This document shows positions 1-9,585 of a DNA stretch of 64,000 bases, piece by piece; position 1 is the stretch's first letter, and every line of letters starts with the position of its first letter. The notes beneath the pieces were generated by a model, which saw nothing but the letters and a program-made list of their open reading frames with translations, did no database searches and was not told the origin of the DNA. This stretch comes from DATMFV01 sp035555975 (lineage in GTDB: Bacteria; Verrucomicrobiota; Verrucomicrobiia; Chthoniobacterales; Chthoniobacteraceae): assembly GCA_035555975.1 (NCBI GenBank), contig DATMFV010000088.1, positions 1 through 64,000 of the forward strand, in the 5' to 3' direction. A program made the translations under genes and the position numbers.

Positions 1-499
1 GGAGGCCGAGCGGGAGGCGTTGCACCCGGTAGGCGACTTCGCGCCCGGTCGGCGGGTCGGGGTGGGTGGAGTGAAGCCGCAACCGGTCGGCCCAGCTTCC
101 CTGCGGGCGGTCCGCAAGCGCGGCGACCTGCTCCCTGCGGCGGGTCAGCATCTGTTGCGCCGAAACCAGCAACACCGCCGTAAAAAGGAGGTAAAGGTAC
201 GAGATCGGGAGGATGCCGACCAGAAACACCCCGGTGAGCGCGCCGAGCGTGGTCGCCACTTCCAGCACCACCGCCAGCCGGAGATTGGTCAGGCGGCTCC
301 TGAGAAAAGGCGCGGCGCTGCCGCAGGAGCAGGCAATCACCGAGACGATGCTCGCCGCGATGGCATGGTAGAGGTCGATCCCGCCGAAAAGGACCAGCAC
401 CGGCACGATAAAGATACCGCTCGCCATGCCGAGCATCCCCCCAAGCGCACTCGTGCCGAGCGCGACGGCAAAGAGCCACCCTTCAGAACCGGCTTCCAC
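1..499 (-). CDS. TauE/SafE (TSUP) family permease, N-terminal part, truncated by window edge
   Basis: The reverse strand reads a hydrophobic protein whose first membrane segments carry the glycine-rich stretch GGMLGMASGIFIVPVL followed by an Ala/Ser-rich helix (AIAASIVSVIACSCGSAA). This is typical of the TSUP family of anion/sulfite exporters, which act in the inner membrane. About 166 residues are visible and the C-terminal half lies outside the window. I chose the GTG at 499: it has a GGAGG Shine-Dalgarno 8 nt upstream, the frame is closed by a TGA further upstream, and no ATG precedes the first helix. The transported anion cannot be told from sequence. It runs in the same direction as the epimerase at 696-1493 but is separated from it by about 200 bp of non-coding DNA. 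Confidence 0.8.
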   Translation of the reverse strand, partial: MEAGSEGWLFAVALGTSALGGMLGMASGIFIVPVLVLFGGIDLYHAIAASIVSVIACSCGSAAPFLRSRLTNLRLAVVLEVATTLGALTGVFLVGILPISYLYLLFTAVLLVSAQQMLTRRREQVAALADRPQGSWADRLRLHSTHPDPPTGREVAYRVQRLPLGL

Positions 500-695
500 C
501 CGCAGCGCCTCCGTCGGATGTTCCGCGGCTGATACGCACGACCGTTCGGAAAACCGCGCCGACTCCCGCGTTTTCCGGCGGGCGGCAGCAGGGTGTTGGT
601 TTCCGGCGCTTCATGGTATTCCGGCTAAAATAGAACAGCCGAGACCGATCGGCGATAGAAATCGTCCCCGAAAAAGGGAGTCGCCCCGCGCCTTC

Positions 696-1493
696 TCAAG
701 GCACCGCCGAGAGCGCGGCCTCTTCCCGGCAGAAGGAGTCGACCGGCTCAAACCCGATCTCCCGGGCGTGCCGGGCGAGCGCCGTTTCGCGTTCCTGTTT
801 CCCGACGATGCTGTAGGCGCCGAAGGGAACGTTCTCCGCCGTCAACGCTGCATCCACCGCGCGGGCGATGTCGCGGTGCGAGACAAAAATGGAGCGGCTT
901 CGCGGGTTTTCGATCCACTGCTGTTCCTTGGCGATGCCGAGCGGGTACGGCTGGCCGAGGCGCAGCACGATGGTGCGGATGCCGTACAGGCGGCTGTAAA
1001 GTTCCCCCACCGATTCGCCGAAAAGCTTGGTACAGCCGTAGAGATTGCTCGACTTCGGGTAAAGCCCCTCCCGGTCAAACACCAGCGAACGCTCGTGGCC
1101 GAGGAGCACCGTCAGGCTGCTGATGAGCACCACGCACCCGACACCCTGCAGCCGCGCCGCTTCGTAGAGGTGATAGATGCCGCGGATGTTGACTTCGATC
1201 ATCCGGTCAAAGTAGTCGTGCATCTCCGGGGAACCGGCCGGCAGTTCCTCGTCGCTATATCGGGCGATCGCGCTGTGGACCACCGCATTCACCCCGGCCA
1301 GAGCCTGCGTCAACCGGTCGGGATCGCGCAGGTCAAGCCGCTCCACCGGCATGCCGGAGACCTCGCCGCTTCGGAGGTCGGTCAACCGGAGATGGTAGCG
1401 ATCAGCCAGGAAGGGAGCCATGCGGCTGGCTACCCTGCCGGCGGCTCCGGTAATCAGAACAGTGGAACGGGTGGTCGGATGAAATGAACTCAT
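696..1493 (-). CDS. NAD-dependent epimerase/dehydratase (extended SDR)
   Basis: This is a protein of about 265 residues with an N-terminal Rossmann nucleotide-binding motif (TGAAGRVASR, fitting GxxGxxG), a DLRD segment after the third strand, an SSL segment and the catalytic YxxxK seen as YGCTK. These mark the extended short-chain dehydrogenase family of nucleotide-sugar epimerases and uronate dehydrogenases. The start used is the ATG at 1493, giving MSSFHP just before the first beta strand. An upstream in-frame ATG would add 33 residues that overlap the pseudopilin gene and look non-native. It lies 47 nt after the pseudopilin and is probably the last gene of locus A, where it could act on a sugar released by the DUF4838 enzymes. 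The substrate is unknown. Confidence 0.8.
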   Translation of the reverse strand: MSSFHPTTRSTVLITGAAGRVASRMAPFLADRYHLRLTDLRSGEVSGMPVERLDLRDPDRLTQALAGVNAVVHSAIARYSDEELPAGSPEMHDYFDRMIEVNIRGIYHLYEAARLQGVGCVVLISSLTVLLGHERSLVFDREGLYPKSSNLYGCTKLFGESVGELYSRLYGIRTIVLRLGQPYPLGIAKEQQWIENPRSRSIFVSHRDIARAVDAALTAENVPFGAYSIVGKQERETALARHAREIGFEPVDSFCREEAALSAVP

Positions 1494-1540
1494 GTCGAAA
1501 AAAATCGCGCCGGGCACGGTCGCCCCGGCCGCCATTGGCT

Positions 1541-2272
1541 TTACTTTGCAGGGTACCACCAGGGGGAACAAACAGTGACATCGTTGGAACATAGCGGATG
1601 GTCCGGCTTGACCGGCTCGATATGTCCGTCGCAGAAAAGGACGTTGTTGCCGCCGGGGTGAACCTGCTTCATCCAGCTCTTATAGCCATAGGGAGTATAG
1701 GTCATCGCCGTCGCCGGGCCAAAGGCCCCGTCCGTTTCGTGGCAGCTTTCGATGATCCAGATCTTCTGGGACGGCTTGTTGATCCGCGCCATTGGCATCC
1801 CCCAGATCGCCACCTTGCCCGGCTTGACCTCCGTCTCTCCCTTCACCAGCAGGTGGGTATTGATCGGGTAACCGGAAAACTGGCCGCCTTCGGTTCCCTT
1901 CTTCTTCAGGCCCTTGACCATCTTTTCATTCTTCGGGCAGGCCCACACGGGGGAGGAGACCGAAATGCCGTCGATCTCGCGGCCCCGGCCTCCCAGGTAT
2001 TCGTCGATGATCGGGTGCCAATAAGTCCCCGGCGAAGTCACCTGCGGCATGGTGCTCCCGTTGTGATCGGCTCCAAACGCCATCAGGGCTCCGCCGATGT
2101 TGCGGAGATTGGCGATGCAGCGGCTCGCCGCCGACCTTTCGCGCAGCTCGCCAAAGGTCGAGAAACCGAGCTTGGTCAGAATGGCCACGATCACCAGCGC
2201 CACCAGCAGTTCCAGCAGGGAAAAGCCGTGGCGGGTTGTTTTCTTCAAAGGGCGTGCGAGACGAAAAGGCAT
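1541..2272 (-). CDS. H-X9-DG type pseudopilin (prepilin N-terminal cleavage/methylation)
   Basis: A short basic leader is followed by the prepilin peptidase site RHG/FSLLE with the conserved Glu at +5. A single hydrophobic helix (about residues 17-38) comes next, then a globular domain ending in HPGGNNVLFCDGH, a clear H-X9-DG signature. These proteins resemble type II secretion pseudopilins and are strongly expanded in Planctomycetes, Verrucomicrobia and Lentisphaerae; their roles are mostly unknown. At 243 residues the length is normal. It sits 25 nt after the DUF4838-CBM9 gene and before the epimerase, so it is co-transcribed with glycan-active enzymes rather than with secretion-apparatus genes. 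A role in surface presentation or uptake of glycan is an inference. Confidence 0.88.
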   Translation of the reverse strand: MPFRLARPLKKTTRHGFSLLELLVALVIVAILTKLGFSTFGELRERSAASRCIANLRNIGGALMAFGADHNGSTMPQVTSPGTYWHPIIDEYLGGRGREIDGISVSSPVWACPKNEKMVKGLKKKGTEGGQFSGYPINTHLLVKGETEVKPGKVAIWGMPMARINKPSQKIWIIESCHETDGAFGPATAMTYTPYGYKSWMKQVHPGGNNVLFCDGHIEPVKPDHPLCSNDVTVCSPWWYPAK

Positions 2273-2297
2273 AGGGAAGAGGAGTGCGGGCGGCGGG

Positions 2298-4484
2298 TTA
2301 CGGCAAAGTCATGGCAAGATACTCGTTGGTTTGAAAAAAGACACCTCCATTGGGAACGCCGCTCATGCCCTGCGTCAGGTTACGCCGGTTGCGGGCCAGC
2401 GTAAAGCGGCACTCCTTCCCGGCTTCAAGGCCGACATTCTTCCTTGGAACGGAGAAGAAAACGCGCCAGCGATCTTCCAGCCGCTCGACATGGACGGTCT
2501 GCCCACCCTGCCACGACCAGTTCCAGCGCGTACCGCTGCATTCCGAGGCGGCGTGCCCCCCGGCGATGCTGACCAGAAAATGGTAGCAAAGCTCAGGGTC
2601 TTTGCCGTCGAGAATGAAGATTTCCACACTTTCACTGCCATAGACGGCACCGGCATCGCAGCCGGGGCGGGTTTGGGCGTGTTCCATCGCCTCCTCCTCG
2701 CATTCGATGACAAAGGCGATGTTCCCTTCGTCCGCATAGGCGTTGGCCCAGGTCTGGCTCGAGGCCGGAGGGACTTTCAAGGTATAATCAAGAAACAGCA
2801 GGGAAGAGGCGCGCCGCTCTTCGGGCGGAAGGTGAAAAACCCCCTCCTTCAAAGGTGCGGCGGCGATCTGTGAAGGGCAGGCGTTCCGGCTGCGGGTTTC
2901 GCGCAGGGCGATCCATCCCTCAAAGCGCTCCCGCTCCTCCTTCAAGGCCTCGGACGAACGATCGTCGACAATACGGGCCGCTTCGGCGAGCGCCGCACCC
3001 GCCCGGGCGATCACCTCCGGGGTGAAGGAGCGCTCAAAACTGTCGCCGGCGCGCTTCAGGCACCCTTCCATCGCGGCCACGCCGTCCGCCAGCGCGTCGA
3101 AGTACCGGCGCATGGCCTCCGCTGCCGGGCCGAAACGGTGGGCGCAGTAATCTTCCAGCAGTTGCGAAGCGGTCTGCCGCCGGTCCTGAAGAAGACGGGC
3201 GATGATGTAAAGCACCAGATGGGCGCTGCCGTATTTTTCCGCTGTGGGAGGGGGCGCTTCGGTCAGGTAACCGCGGATGCCGAGGCGCTCGTAAGCGGCG
3301 ATGTCGGCTTCCACGACCCGCCAGTTTGCCTGCGGAAGCCCGTGCCAGCGATAAAACAGGTAGTCATAGATATAGACATGCTCCAGGTGGCGGCGCAGCC
3401 CCTCGATCCTCTCCCAGAGCGGTCGGTTGTGCGGGCAGCCTGCGTCATCAATGGCATGGCTGTAGCAGCGAAACGTCGTGGCGCTGACGAGCAGGTTGGA
3501 AGGCGGCGCTTTGAGGTAAAGGTGAAAGTCGCTGAAGTTGCTGTAGGAATAGTGGCCGATGACCAGTCGCGGGTGGCTCTCCTTCATCGCCTCGCAGACG
3601 GTTTCGATAAAAAGGGCGACCCGGCGGTTGACATGGCCGGTTTCGCGGTCGTCCTCGCTGTCGAGGGCGCGGCACGGTTCGCATTCGCACCAGCCGTAGC
3701 CGTCGTTGGGACAGATGCCAAGGACGGCGGTCTCGGGATGCTCCCCCATGAACGCGCGCAGGTTGCCGATGAAGGCGGCCCGCATCGCTTCGCTGGAAAG
3801 GCAGAGCTGCCCCCCTTCCTTGTGCCGGACGCGCCGCCCGCCGAGCAGGGAAAAGAATTCCGGGTTCGAAGCGAGATAACCGGCGTCGGAAATCCAGTCG
3901 CTATAGCTATGTACCGTGGTATCGGGCGCAAGCCCGCGCTCGACCAGCGCTTCGCCGACAACGGCGAGTTCGCCGACATGGGTCAGCTTGCGGTTCATCC
4001 CCTGGAAGCTCATCCAGTCGGCAAGGGTTTCGTCGTAATGATGGGAACCGGCGCAGATATGCAGCCCGCGGTAGGGAAACGAGGGGGTATGCTCTTCCCG
4101 GAAGCTTTCAAGCTCCAGCGGAAGTTGGGGGAGCGAAACCGGCGCGGACGGGTCAAACCAGCGAACGCCGAGACGATGGAGCAGCCGCATCAACGCCAGG
4201 CGGGTTCCCTCCCCATCCCCCGCCTTCACCTGCCATTGCGTGGTTTCGGCATCGAAGGAAAGGTGGTAGCTTCCCGGGGCGGCGGGCGGCCGCTGCCCGA
4301 GGTCGATCCGCCAGCGGCCTTCCGCAGCGGGGATCAGCCCCAGCCGGGAGAAAAGGTCGCGGGCCAGCGTCAACGCCCGTTCTTCCTCCGGCGATCGTGA
4401 ATCGCCGGTGATCGAAAAGGTTTCTCCTGCGGCGAGGCGTGCGGTCATGGCGGGCGGAGCGGTTTCAGTCAAGGAGGTGTGCAT
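2298..4484 (-). CDS. DUF4838 protein with C-terminal CBM9-like domain
   Basis: This protein of about 728 residues belongs to the DUF4838 family, a glycoside-hydrolase-like group related in fold context to GH67/GH20-type enzymes. The N-terminal part holds an alpha/beta domain, and the central part carries the cysteine cluster WCECEPC characteristic of one DUF4838 subtype. The C-terminal ~170 residues (VESVEIFILDGKDPEL..., WRVFFSVPRKNVG) resemble carbohydrate-binding module family 9. The start is the ATG at 4484, which shares its A with the TGA stop of the preceding DUF4838 gene (TGATG), so translation is probably coupled. No obvious signal peptide precedes this start (MHTSLTETAPP), unlike the neighbour, so its cellular location is unclear. 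The activity is unknown; a glycan substrate is inferred from locus A context. Confidence 0.8.
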   Translation of the reverse strand: MHTSLTETAPPAMTARLAAGETFSITGDSRSPEEERALTLARDLFSRLGLIPAAEGRWRIDLGQRPPAAPGSYHLSFDAETTQWQVKAGDGEGTRLALMRLLHRLGVRWFDPSAPVSLPQLPLELESFREEHTPSFPYRGLHICAGSHHYDETLADWMSFQGMNRKLTHVGELAVVGEALVERGLAPDTTVHSYSDWISDAGYLASNPEFFSLLGGRRVRHKEGGQLCLSSEAMRAAFIGNLRAFMGEHPETAVLGICPNDGYGWCECEPCRALDSEDDRETGHVNRRVALFIETVCEAMKESHPRLVIGHYSYSNFSDFHLYLKAPPSNLLVSATTFRCYSHAIDDAGCPHNRPLWERIEGLRRHLEHVYIYDYLFYRWHGLPQANWRVVEADIAAYERLGIRGYLTEAPPPTAEKYGSAHLVLYIIARLLQDRRQTASQLLEDYCAHRFGPAAEAMRRYFDALADGVAAMEGCLKRAGDSFERSFTPEVIARAGAALAEAARIVDDRSSEALKEERERFEGWIALRETRSRNACPSQIAAAPLKEGVFHLPPEERRASSLLFLDYTLKVPPASSQTWANAYADEGNIAFVIECEEEAMEHAQTRPGCDAGAVYGSESVEIFILDGKDPELCYHFLVSIAGGHAASECSGTRWNWSWQGGQTVHVERLEDRWRVFFSVPRKNVGLEAGKECRFTLARNRRNLTQGMSGVPNGGVFFQTNEYLAMTLP

Positions 4485-7400
4485 CACGGGTTGCTGGTTG
4501 AAAGGGTCTCGTGATCGTTGGGATAGATCCGGTAAAGGGAAACGTCGTGGAACCAGATGGCGCGGTCCGCCGGTTGCCGGGGCCCTCCCAGCAGGAAGAC
4601 GCCGGTGGTCGCCTCTTTGGGGACAGTAAACACTACCGACACCTTCTCCCACTCTCCGGTCGGCTCCGGAAAGGGGACCGAAATCGGCGCATGCGTCCCG
4701 TTGCCGGTCTCCGGAAGAAAGCCGGAAGCGTTCTTCCAGCGGATCGAAAGGCGGACCGGCGTATCGCCCACCCCCTGTTTGACATAGAGGGTCGCACGGT
4801 AGCGTTCGTTTCCACGGACCTTCCAGTAGCGCAGGAAGGAACCGGCGATATCGTTCTGGCGGATGCCCATGGCGTAGCGACCATCGGGCGTGTCGCTCGT
4901 CACGGCAAACTGCGTCCTGGAGCGGGGAAATGTCCAGGTGTACCAGCCCGGGAGCCGGGGATCGGCCTTCTCCCAGTCGCTTTCGACGAGATCGCCCGAC
5001 GCGGCGACCGACGCCTGCGAAAAGAGGTTGACCGGCGGCTGGTGCGCCTCGTGTTCAGCGATATGACTTTTGACCAGCAACTGAAGCTCTTCTCCCGAAG
5101 CCCCGGCCAGCGTTTCCTTCCAGTACGGCAGAAGGGCCGCGGTCTCCCCACCGGCGGTGAGATCGGCATCAATCCGCTGGAAGAGCCGATCGGCGGCAAG
5201 TTCCAGTGCGGGCCGCATCCGAAGCGTTTCGATCCCTTTATAGGCATCGAGGTCGCCGCTGGCAAAAATCTCCTTTTGCAACGCCTTGGGAATCTCGTAA
5301 TCGGCGATCGCCTTCATCTTTGCATAGGCATCGGCCACCAGCCCGGGCCACGAGCGGTCGCTGCCGGGAAGGGCATCGACTTTCCGGACCAGGAGATTGA
5401 CCTCGATGAAGAGATCCGAAACCTTCCAGAGCGCCTCAAATGCGTCAAGCCGCTGGCGGTGGATTCCTTCCCCCGCCTCGCGCCGGGCCGCTTCGAGCCG
5501 GTCGCCCAGGTAGGCCACATCCTCCGCCGTAAACTCTTCAAGTTGCGCCGGTCGCTTGCGGTCGCCCATCGGGTTGAGCGGATCTGTCTTGCGTGCATAG
5601 ATTGCTTCGAGCCGGTCAAAGAAACTCCTCATCGGGGCCGCGGCCGGACCGTAGAACGAAGTGAAGTAATCGTCGAGAAGAGCGTCGACATCGGCGTCGA
5701 TGTTCCAGGCCAGCTCGTTCATCACGTAAAGGCGGGGCCCGTCAAAGTACCAGCTCCGGGTGAAAGTCTCCACCCAGGTGCTGATCAGGCCATCCTTGCG
5801 CATCGCCTCCTTCCAGGCGTCGCCGATCACCCGCGGGTAGTGACGCGGCACCACATACCCCGCGCCGTAGAGGTAGTCATAGAGACCGAAATGCTTCGCC
5901 CCGGCCGCCTTCCATTCCTTCATCGGCTGATGGTGATCAGCCAGCCCGCTGACGACTTCCACCAACAGGTTATCCTCAAGCTGAATGCCGGTCGGCGGCG
6001 TGGCCGCGCCGCCGTAGGCGATGAACGCGACGTATTTGCCGGGAAACTTCTCCTTCGCAAGCCGCGCCACCGCGTTGTAGTACGGGATGTACTGGTTGCC
6101 ATACTTTTTCTTGGCTTCGAGACAATCGGGGCAGCGGCAGTCGCCCCCGCCGTCGTTAACCCCGAGCGGGAAGCCGAGCGCGTCGGGATGTTTCTCCAGG
6201 TAGCCTTTTGCCCACTGGATCGTCAACCCGGGGAGGTCGGGGTGACTCACGCAAGGCTGCCAGGTGCCGTGCAGCTTCTCGCCGGGGATGAAGCGTTCCC
6301 CGTCGTACATCGGGAAATAGTCCGGGTGGGTTTTCCCGTATTTCGCCGGAGGGACGATGGAGCTGAGAATGTGGGTGGCATAGAGGGTCGTCCGCCAGCT
6401 TCGCGCAAAGGCTCCGTTTCCCTTGTAGGACCCCGCGTTGGTATAGGAAGCCAGCGACGGCTCCTCCCGGTCATCCAGTTTCTCGGGAAGGACGATGGCG
6501 TCCCGCTTCGGCAGCACCGTGCCATATGAACCGTTGGCAAAATAACGGTAGCCATTGTAGCGTTTCAGGAAATCATAGACCGCATAGCCGGTGCCGTCCC
6601 GGGACGAACCCGCGAGGACGAGGTGGTCCGCATCGGCCAGCTTCAGGTAATAGCCAAAGGGGTGCAGCGTCTTGAAATCGAGCGAGAGCCCTTTGACATA
6701 CGGCGTGGCACCGACGTGAATCTCAAACCTGGAGCCGTCGCCCGCCCCGGTGAGCACCTTCACCTGTTTGCCCTGCGACTCGCCGACGAGCGCGGCCAGT
6801 TCCCCGGCCGCCTTGCGGTCTTCTTCGGTCGTGACAATCACCAATTCCCGCCGCTCGCCGCCGTGTTCGATCAACGCCCCGCGGACCGGTTCTCCCAGCA
6901 CCGCCTCCAGCGCCGGTTTCCCCTTGGCCGCCGCCTCGACAAAGACGCCCAGCATCTCCGTAAACGCCGCCACCTCCGCTTCGGGAAGTTCCTTGCTCCC
7001 GATCGTGCCGATCACCTCCGGGGAGATGAAGATCAGGCCCCCCTTGCCGACGCGGTGAACCAGGACGCGCGCGTCGCGGTCCACCCCGATCAAGGCTCTT
7101 GCGCTGGTTAGTTCCGCAATGCCCGGCTGCGCGTCAAACCAGCCATAGCTATCCGCCTTGAGATGGGCGAGCGCCGGATTCTCCGGTTCCAGCACGGTGG
7201 CCGGGAGCGTGCCATAGCTGTAGGTCAGGCCGCCGATCCACGACTCCCCTCCGGCGAGGCTGCGTGCCGCGTCTCCTTCCGCCCGGCCCAGACCGGAGAT
7301 CGAAATGGTATTGATCAAAAGGACGCCCCCGTTTTCGAGGTAGTCATGCACCTGCCGGTGTTCCTCCGGCGTCAACGCTCCCGGCTTCCCCTGGCCGATC

Positions 7401-7624
7401 ACGACCAGGCGGTAATCCTTGAAGCGTTCCACCGGCACGCGCTCGCCCTCCCCTTGCAGCACGTCGCTTTCGAGGCTCCATTGTTCCTTGAGCAGTTCCT
7501 GCCACGCCTTGGCACGCCAGCCCCAGACGGCGACATCGGCGGCTTGTGCGAAGAGGGGCGAAGTCATGGCCAGACAAAAGCAGAGCGCCAGCGCGCTACG
7601 GAGGAGAGAGGGCGGATGGTTCAT
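4484..7624 (-). CDS. Large secreted DUF4838 protein
   Basis: This is a protein of about 1046 residues with a signal peptide (MNHPPSLLRSALALCFCLA, cleavage near AQA). The N-terminal ~230 residues look like a glutamine-amidotransferase-like or uncharacterised alpha/beta domain (DYRLVVIGQGKPGALTPEE). Next comes a GH67-type N-terminal fold and then the DUF4838 core, with the phrases HPDYFPMYDGERF and DCRCPDC that define the family. The C-terminal ~170 residues look like a beta-sandwich binding domain. I moved the start to the ATG at 7624, where the signal sequence begins. It lies 41 nt downstream of a PEP-CTERM gene and overlaps the next DUF4838 gene by one base, forming the locus A operon. The catalytic residues of this family are not established, so the reaction is unknown. 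Confidence 0.82.
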   Translation of the reverse strand: MNHPPSLLRSALALCFCLAMTSPLFAQAADVAVWGWRAKAWQELLKEQWSLESDVLQGEGERVPVERFKDYRLVVIGQGKPGALTPEEHRQVHDYLENGGVLLINTISISGLGRAEGDAARSLAGGESWIGGLTYSYGTLPATVLEPENPALAHLKADSYGWFDAQPGIAELTSARALIGVDRDARVLVHRVGKGGLIFISPEVIGTIGSKELPEAEVAAFTEMLGVFVEAAAKGKPALEAVLGEPVRGALIEHGGERRELVIVTTEEDRKAAGELAALVGESQGKQVKVLTGAGDGSRFEIHVGATPYVKGLSLDFKTLHPFGYYLKLADADHLVLAGSSRDGTGYAVYDFLKRYNGYRYFANGSYGTVLPKRDAIVLPEKLDDREEPSLASYTNAGSYKGNGAFARSWRTTLYATHILSSIVPPAKYGKTHPDYFPMYDGERFIPGEKLHGTWQPCVSHPDLPGLTIQWAKGYLEKHPDALGFPLGVNDGGGDCRCPDCLEAKKKYGNQYIPYYNAVARLAKEKFPGKYVAFIAYGGAATPPTGIQLEDNLLVEVVSGLADHHQPMKEWKAAGAKHFGLYDYLYGAGYVVPRHYPRVIGDAWKEAMRKDGLISTWVETFTRSWYFDGPRLYVMNELAWNIDADVDALLDDYFTSFYGPAAAPMRSFFDRLEAIYARKTDPLNPMGDRKRPAQLEEFTAEDVAYLGDRLEAARREAGEGIHRQRLDAFEALWKVSDLFIEVNLLVRKVDALPGSDRSWPGLVADAYAKMKAIADYEIPKALQKEIFASGDLDAYKGIETLRMRPALELAADRLFQRIDADLTAGGETAALLPYWKETLAGASGEELQLLVKSHIAEHEAHQPPVNLFSQASVAASGDLVESDWEKADPRLPGWYTWTFPRSRTQFAVTSDTPDGRYAMGIRQNDIAGSFLRYWKVRGNERYRATLYVKQGVGDTPVRLSIRWKNASGFLPETGNGTHAPISVPFPEPTGEWEKVSVVFTVPKEATTGVFLLGGPRQPADRAIWFHDVSLYRIYPNDHETLSTSNP

Positions 7625-7665
7625 GGGAAATCGAAACAAAAAAGTGAAAGGTACACAGGGCAACA

Positions 7666-9441
7666 TCAACCAACGCGAAGCCGACGCAAGCGGGGAGCCA
7701 GCAGAATCAGCAGGCCCGCCCCGCAAAGGGTCACGAAACCGGGCTCGGGGATCGCCGCGATGCCGTAGTAGGTGTATTGTTCATCGGTGAAGACCGTCGC
7801 CAGCGAACCGAACTCGCCGAGCGCGAGAAGCTGGTTGCTTTCAATATAGTCGGCCAGGAGTTCGTCGTGGTCGTTCCCCGCGATCCGCAGGCCCCAGAGC
7901 ATCCCCTCGGAGCCGTCGGTATCGAAATAGATGGCGAGGGTCCCCTTTTGGCTACCCACTGCTTCGAGCGTCAGCCCAAGGCCGATATCGAGCCCCGCCA
8001 ATGAGGGATCAGGCCCGAGCCGGAGTTCAAGGTCGCCCATCGCTCCGATGGTCAGATTGTTTTCGATGGTCCAGAGGGTGCCATCAAGGCTCAGGCCGGA
8101 CCGCTCCAGAGTCCACAGGGGGTCGCCGGTGCTGCTTTCCGTTGCGGCGCCGAGAACGAGATTTTTCGAAAAGACCTGCCCTCCGCTCAAGGCAAGCCGG
8201 CCTTCGGCATTGATCCCCTTGCCGATGGCCGCATCGCCGGTGATGTCGAGCACGCCCAGCTCCATCTGCGAAAAATCGACGTTGCCATCGACCTTGCCGC
8301 GAAGATGCTCGTTGACGCCGATCTTCAACTCACTCACATAGGCGTTGAAGGAGCCTTCGCGCGCGATGAACTGACCCGAGGTGGTGTCTCCCGCGTTGCC
8401 GGTGGAGCCGACGGATTGCAGGTAGCCGACATGCAGAACACCGCGTTGAGCGGTTGGCGTCGCGGCATCCCCGACGGTCAGGTTCAGTTTCAGGGGAGCG
8501 TCGAGCACCTGACCGGAGGCATTCTTGCCCGCTCCGATCTGGAGATCCCTGGCCACCTTCATATTGAGCACGCCGGTCTGCGTGGCGAGAAACCGCAGGA
8601 TGCCGGCACTGGTTGCGTCAGCGGCGCTGGTGAGGCTCCCTTCAAAGCTTCGACCCACCGTGAGATCGGTGGTCTGAAAGTGGGAAAGCTCACCCAGCCT
8701 CAGCTCGCCCTGCTTGTTATTGGAGTTATTGAGCGTCGTGCTCTGCGCCACGCCGATGTTGATCGCGTCGGCTACCTTGAGCGTGCGTTGCTCCGACCCG
8801 GAGACAAGGTTTGCCTCGGAAAGGTCCAGCATGAACTGCTGGCCAAGGCTGACCGTGTTGGCGACGATCTGCAAGCTACCGAGATTGACGCTGTCGAAGG
8901 TCGCGTCGCTGCCCAGCTTCAGGGAATTGGCCTGCCTCGCGGTGGCGATGGCGCTGGACCAGTGGTTGGTTCCGAGATCAATCGTGGCGGCATTGTCTGC
9001 CGTCCCCACCTGTAGCGTTCCGTGGCTAAACAACCAGGTATTGGCTTTGACGCCGCTTCCCGCCGCGCGCCAGAAGGAGAGCCGCCCTCCATCGAGAATG
9101 AGTCGTTTGTCGTTAAGGTCAAAGTTCAGCGTGAAAGGATTGCCGGCATTGTAGTAGCCGGACAAGGTGAGCCCGCCCCGCAGGGTCTGCACCTCTTCCC
9201 CGATATCCAGCACGACGGTGTAGCCGGTCAGGCTCGTCGGCACGTTGTTGTCCATGAAGGCAACCTCCGCGTCTTCCACCAGGGCCGGCGCTTCTCCCTC
9301 CTTCCAGTTGGTCCCTGTCGACCAGAAATGAGTGCCGCTGACATGCCGGTCCCATTCAAAGGCGGCTTGTGCCGGGGAACCCGCCAGCAGCAGAAACGCC
9401 GCAGCAGGAACGAGAAGGGCGGAAAAGGCGTGTTTTTTCAT
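7666..9441 (-). CDS. PEP-CTERM surface protein with beta-strand repeats
   Basis: The 591-residue protein begins with a signal peptide (MKKHAFSALLVPAAAFLLLA) and continues with a long Gly/Asn/Thr-rich beta-strand region of autotransporter-associated repeat type. It ends with the PEP-CTERM tripartite anchor: IPEPG, a hydrophobic helix and the arginine-rich tail LRRLRVG. PEP-CTERM proteins are exported and processed by an exosortase (EpsH/XrtA type); no exosortase gene is in the window. It is the first gene of locus A, its ATG lying 47 nt from an 18-bp perfect palindrome that is probably the LacI operator. A structural or glycan-binding role at the cell surface is inferred. Confidence 0.88.
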   Translation of the reverse strand: MKKHAFSALLVPAAAFLLLAGSPAQAAFEWDRHVSGTHFWSTGTNWKEGEAPALVEDAEVAFMDNNVPTSLTGYTVVLDIGEEVQTLRGGLTLSGYYNAGNPFTLNFDLNDKRLILDGGRLSFWRAAGSGVKANTWLFSHGTLQVGTADNAATIDLGTNHWSSAIATARQANSLKLGSDATFDSVNLGSLQIVANTVSLGQQFMLDLSEANLVSGSEQRTLKVADAINIGVAQSTTLNNSNNKQGELRLGELSHFQTTDLTVGRSFEGSLTSAADATSAGILRFLATQTGVLNMKVARDLQIGAGKNASGQVLDAPLKLNLTVGDAATPTAQRGVLHVGYLQSVGSTGNAGDTTSGQFIAREGSFNAYVSELKIGVNEHLRGKVDGNVDFSQMELGVLDITGDAAIGKGINAEGRLALSGGQVFSKNLVLGAATESSTGDPLWTLERSGLSLDGTLWTIENNLTIGAMGDLELRLGPDPSLAGLDIGLGLTLEAVGSQKGTLAIYFDTDGSEGMLWGLRIAGNDHDELLADYIESNQLLALGEFGSLATVFTDEQYTYYGIAAIPEPGFVTLCGAGLLILLAPRLRRLRVG

Positions 9442-9487
9442 AATCGGTCGGGAGTTGATGGGGGCTTGAAAGGGAAAACACCGTCGT

Positions 9488-9505
9488 TGTAGTAACGTTA
9501 CTACA
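9488..9505. promoter_or_regulatory. 18-bp perfect palindrome, probable LacI-family operator of locus A
   Basis: TGTAGTAACGTTACTACA reads the same on both strands and has the central CG step usual in LacI-family operators. It lies between the LacI gene (stop at 9586) and the ATG of the PEP-CTERM gene (9441), which is where a repressor would control the locus A operon. The assignment to the adjacent regulator is inferred from position. Confidence 0.72.
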
Positions 9506-9585
9506 TCAAGGCCGAGACGATGTCAACCGGTATTTGTTTTGAGACGTGGCGGAAGTTTTTCCTAAAAAACTTCCGCCGGGGCGGG

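Noticed and set aside
4511..6529. Long open frame on the plus strand opposite the large DUF4838 gene
   Set aside because: The translation is rich in Arg/Gly/Pro and lacks family motifs. In high G+C DNA a stop-poor antisense frame is expected, and the minus-strand gene has clear domains.
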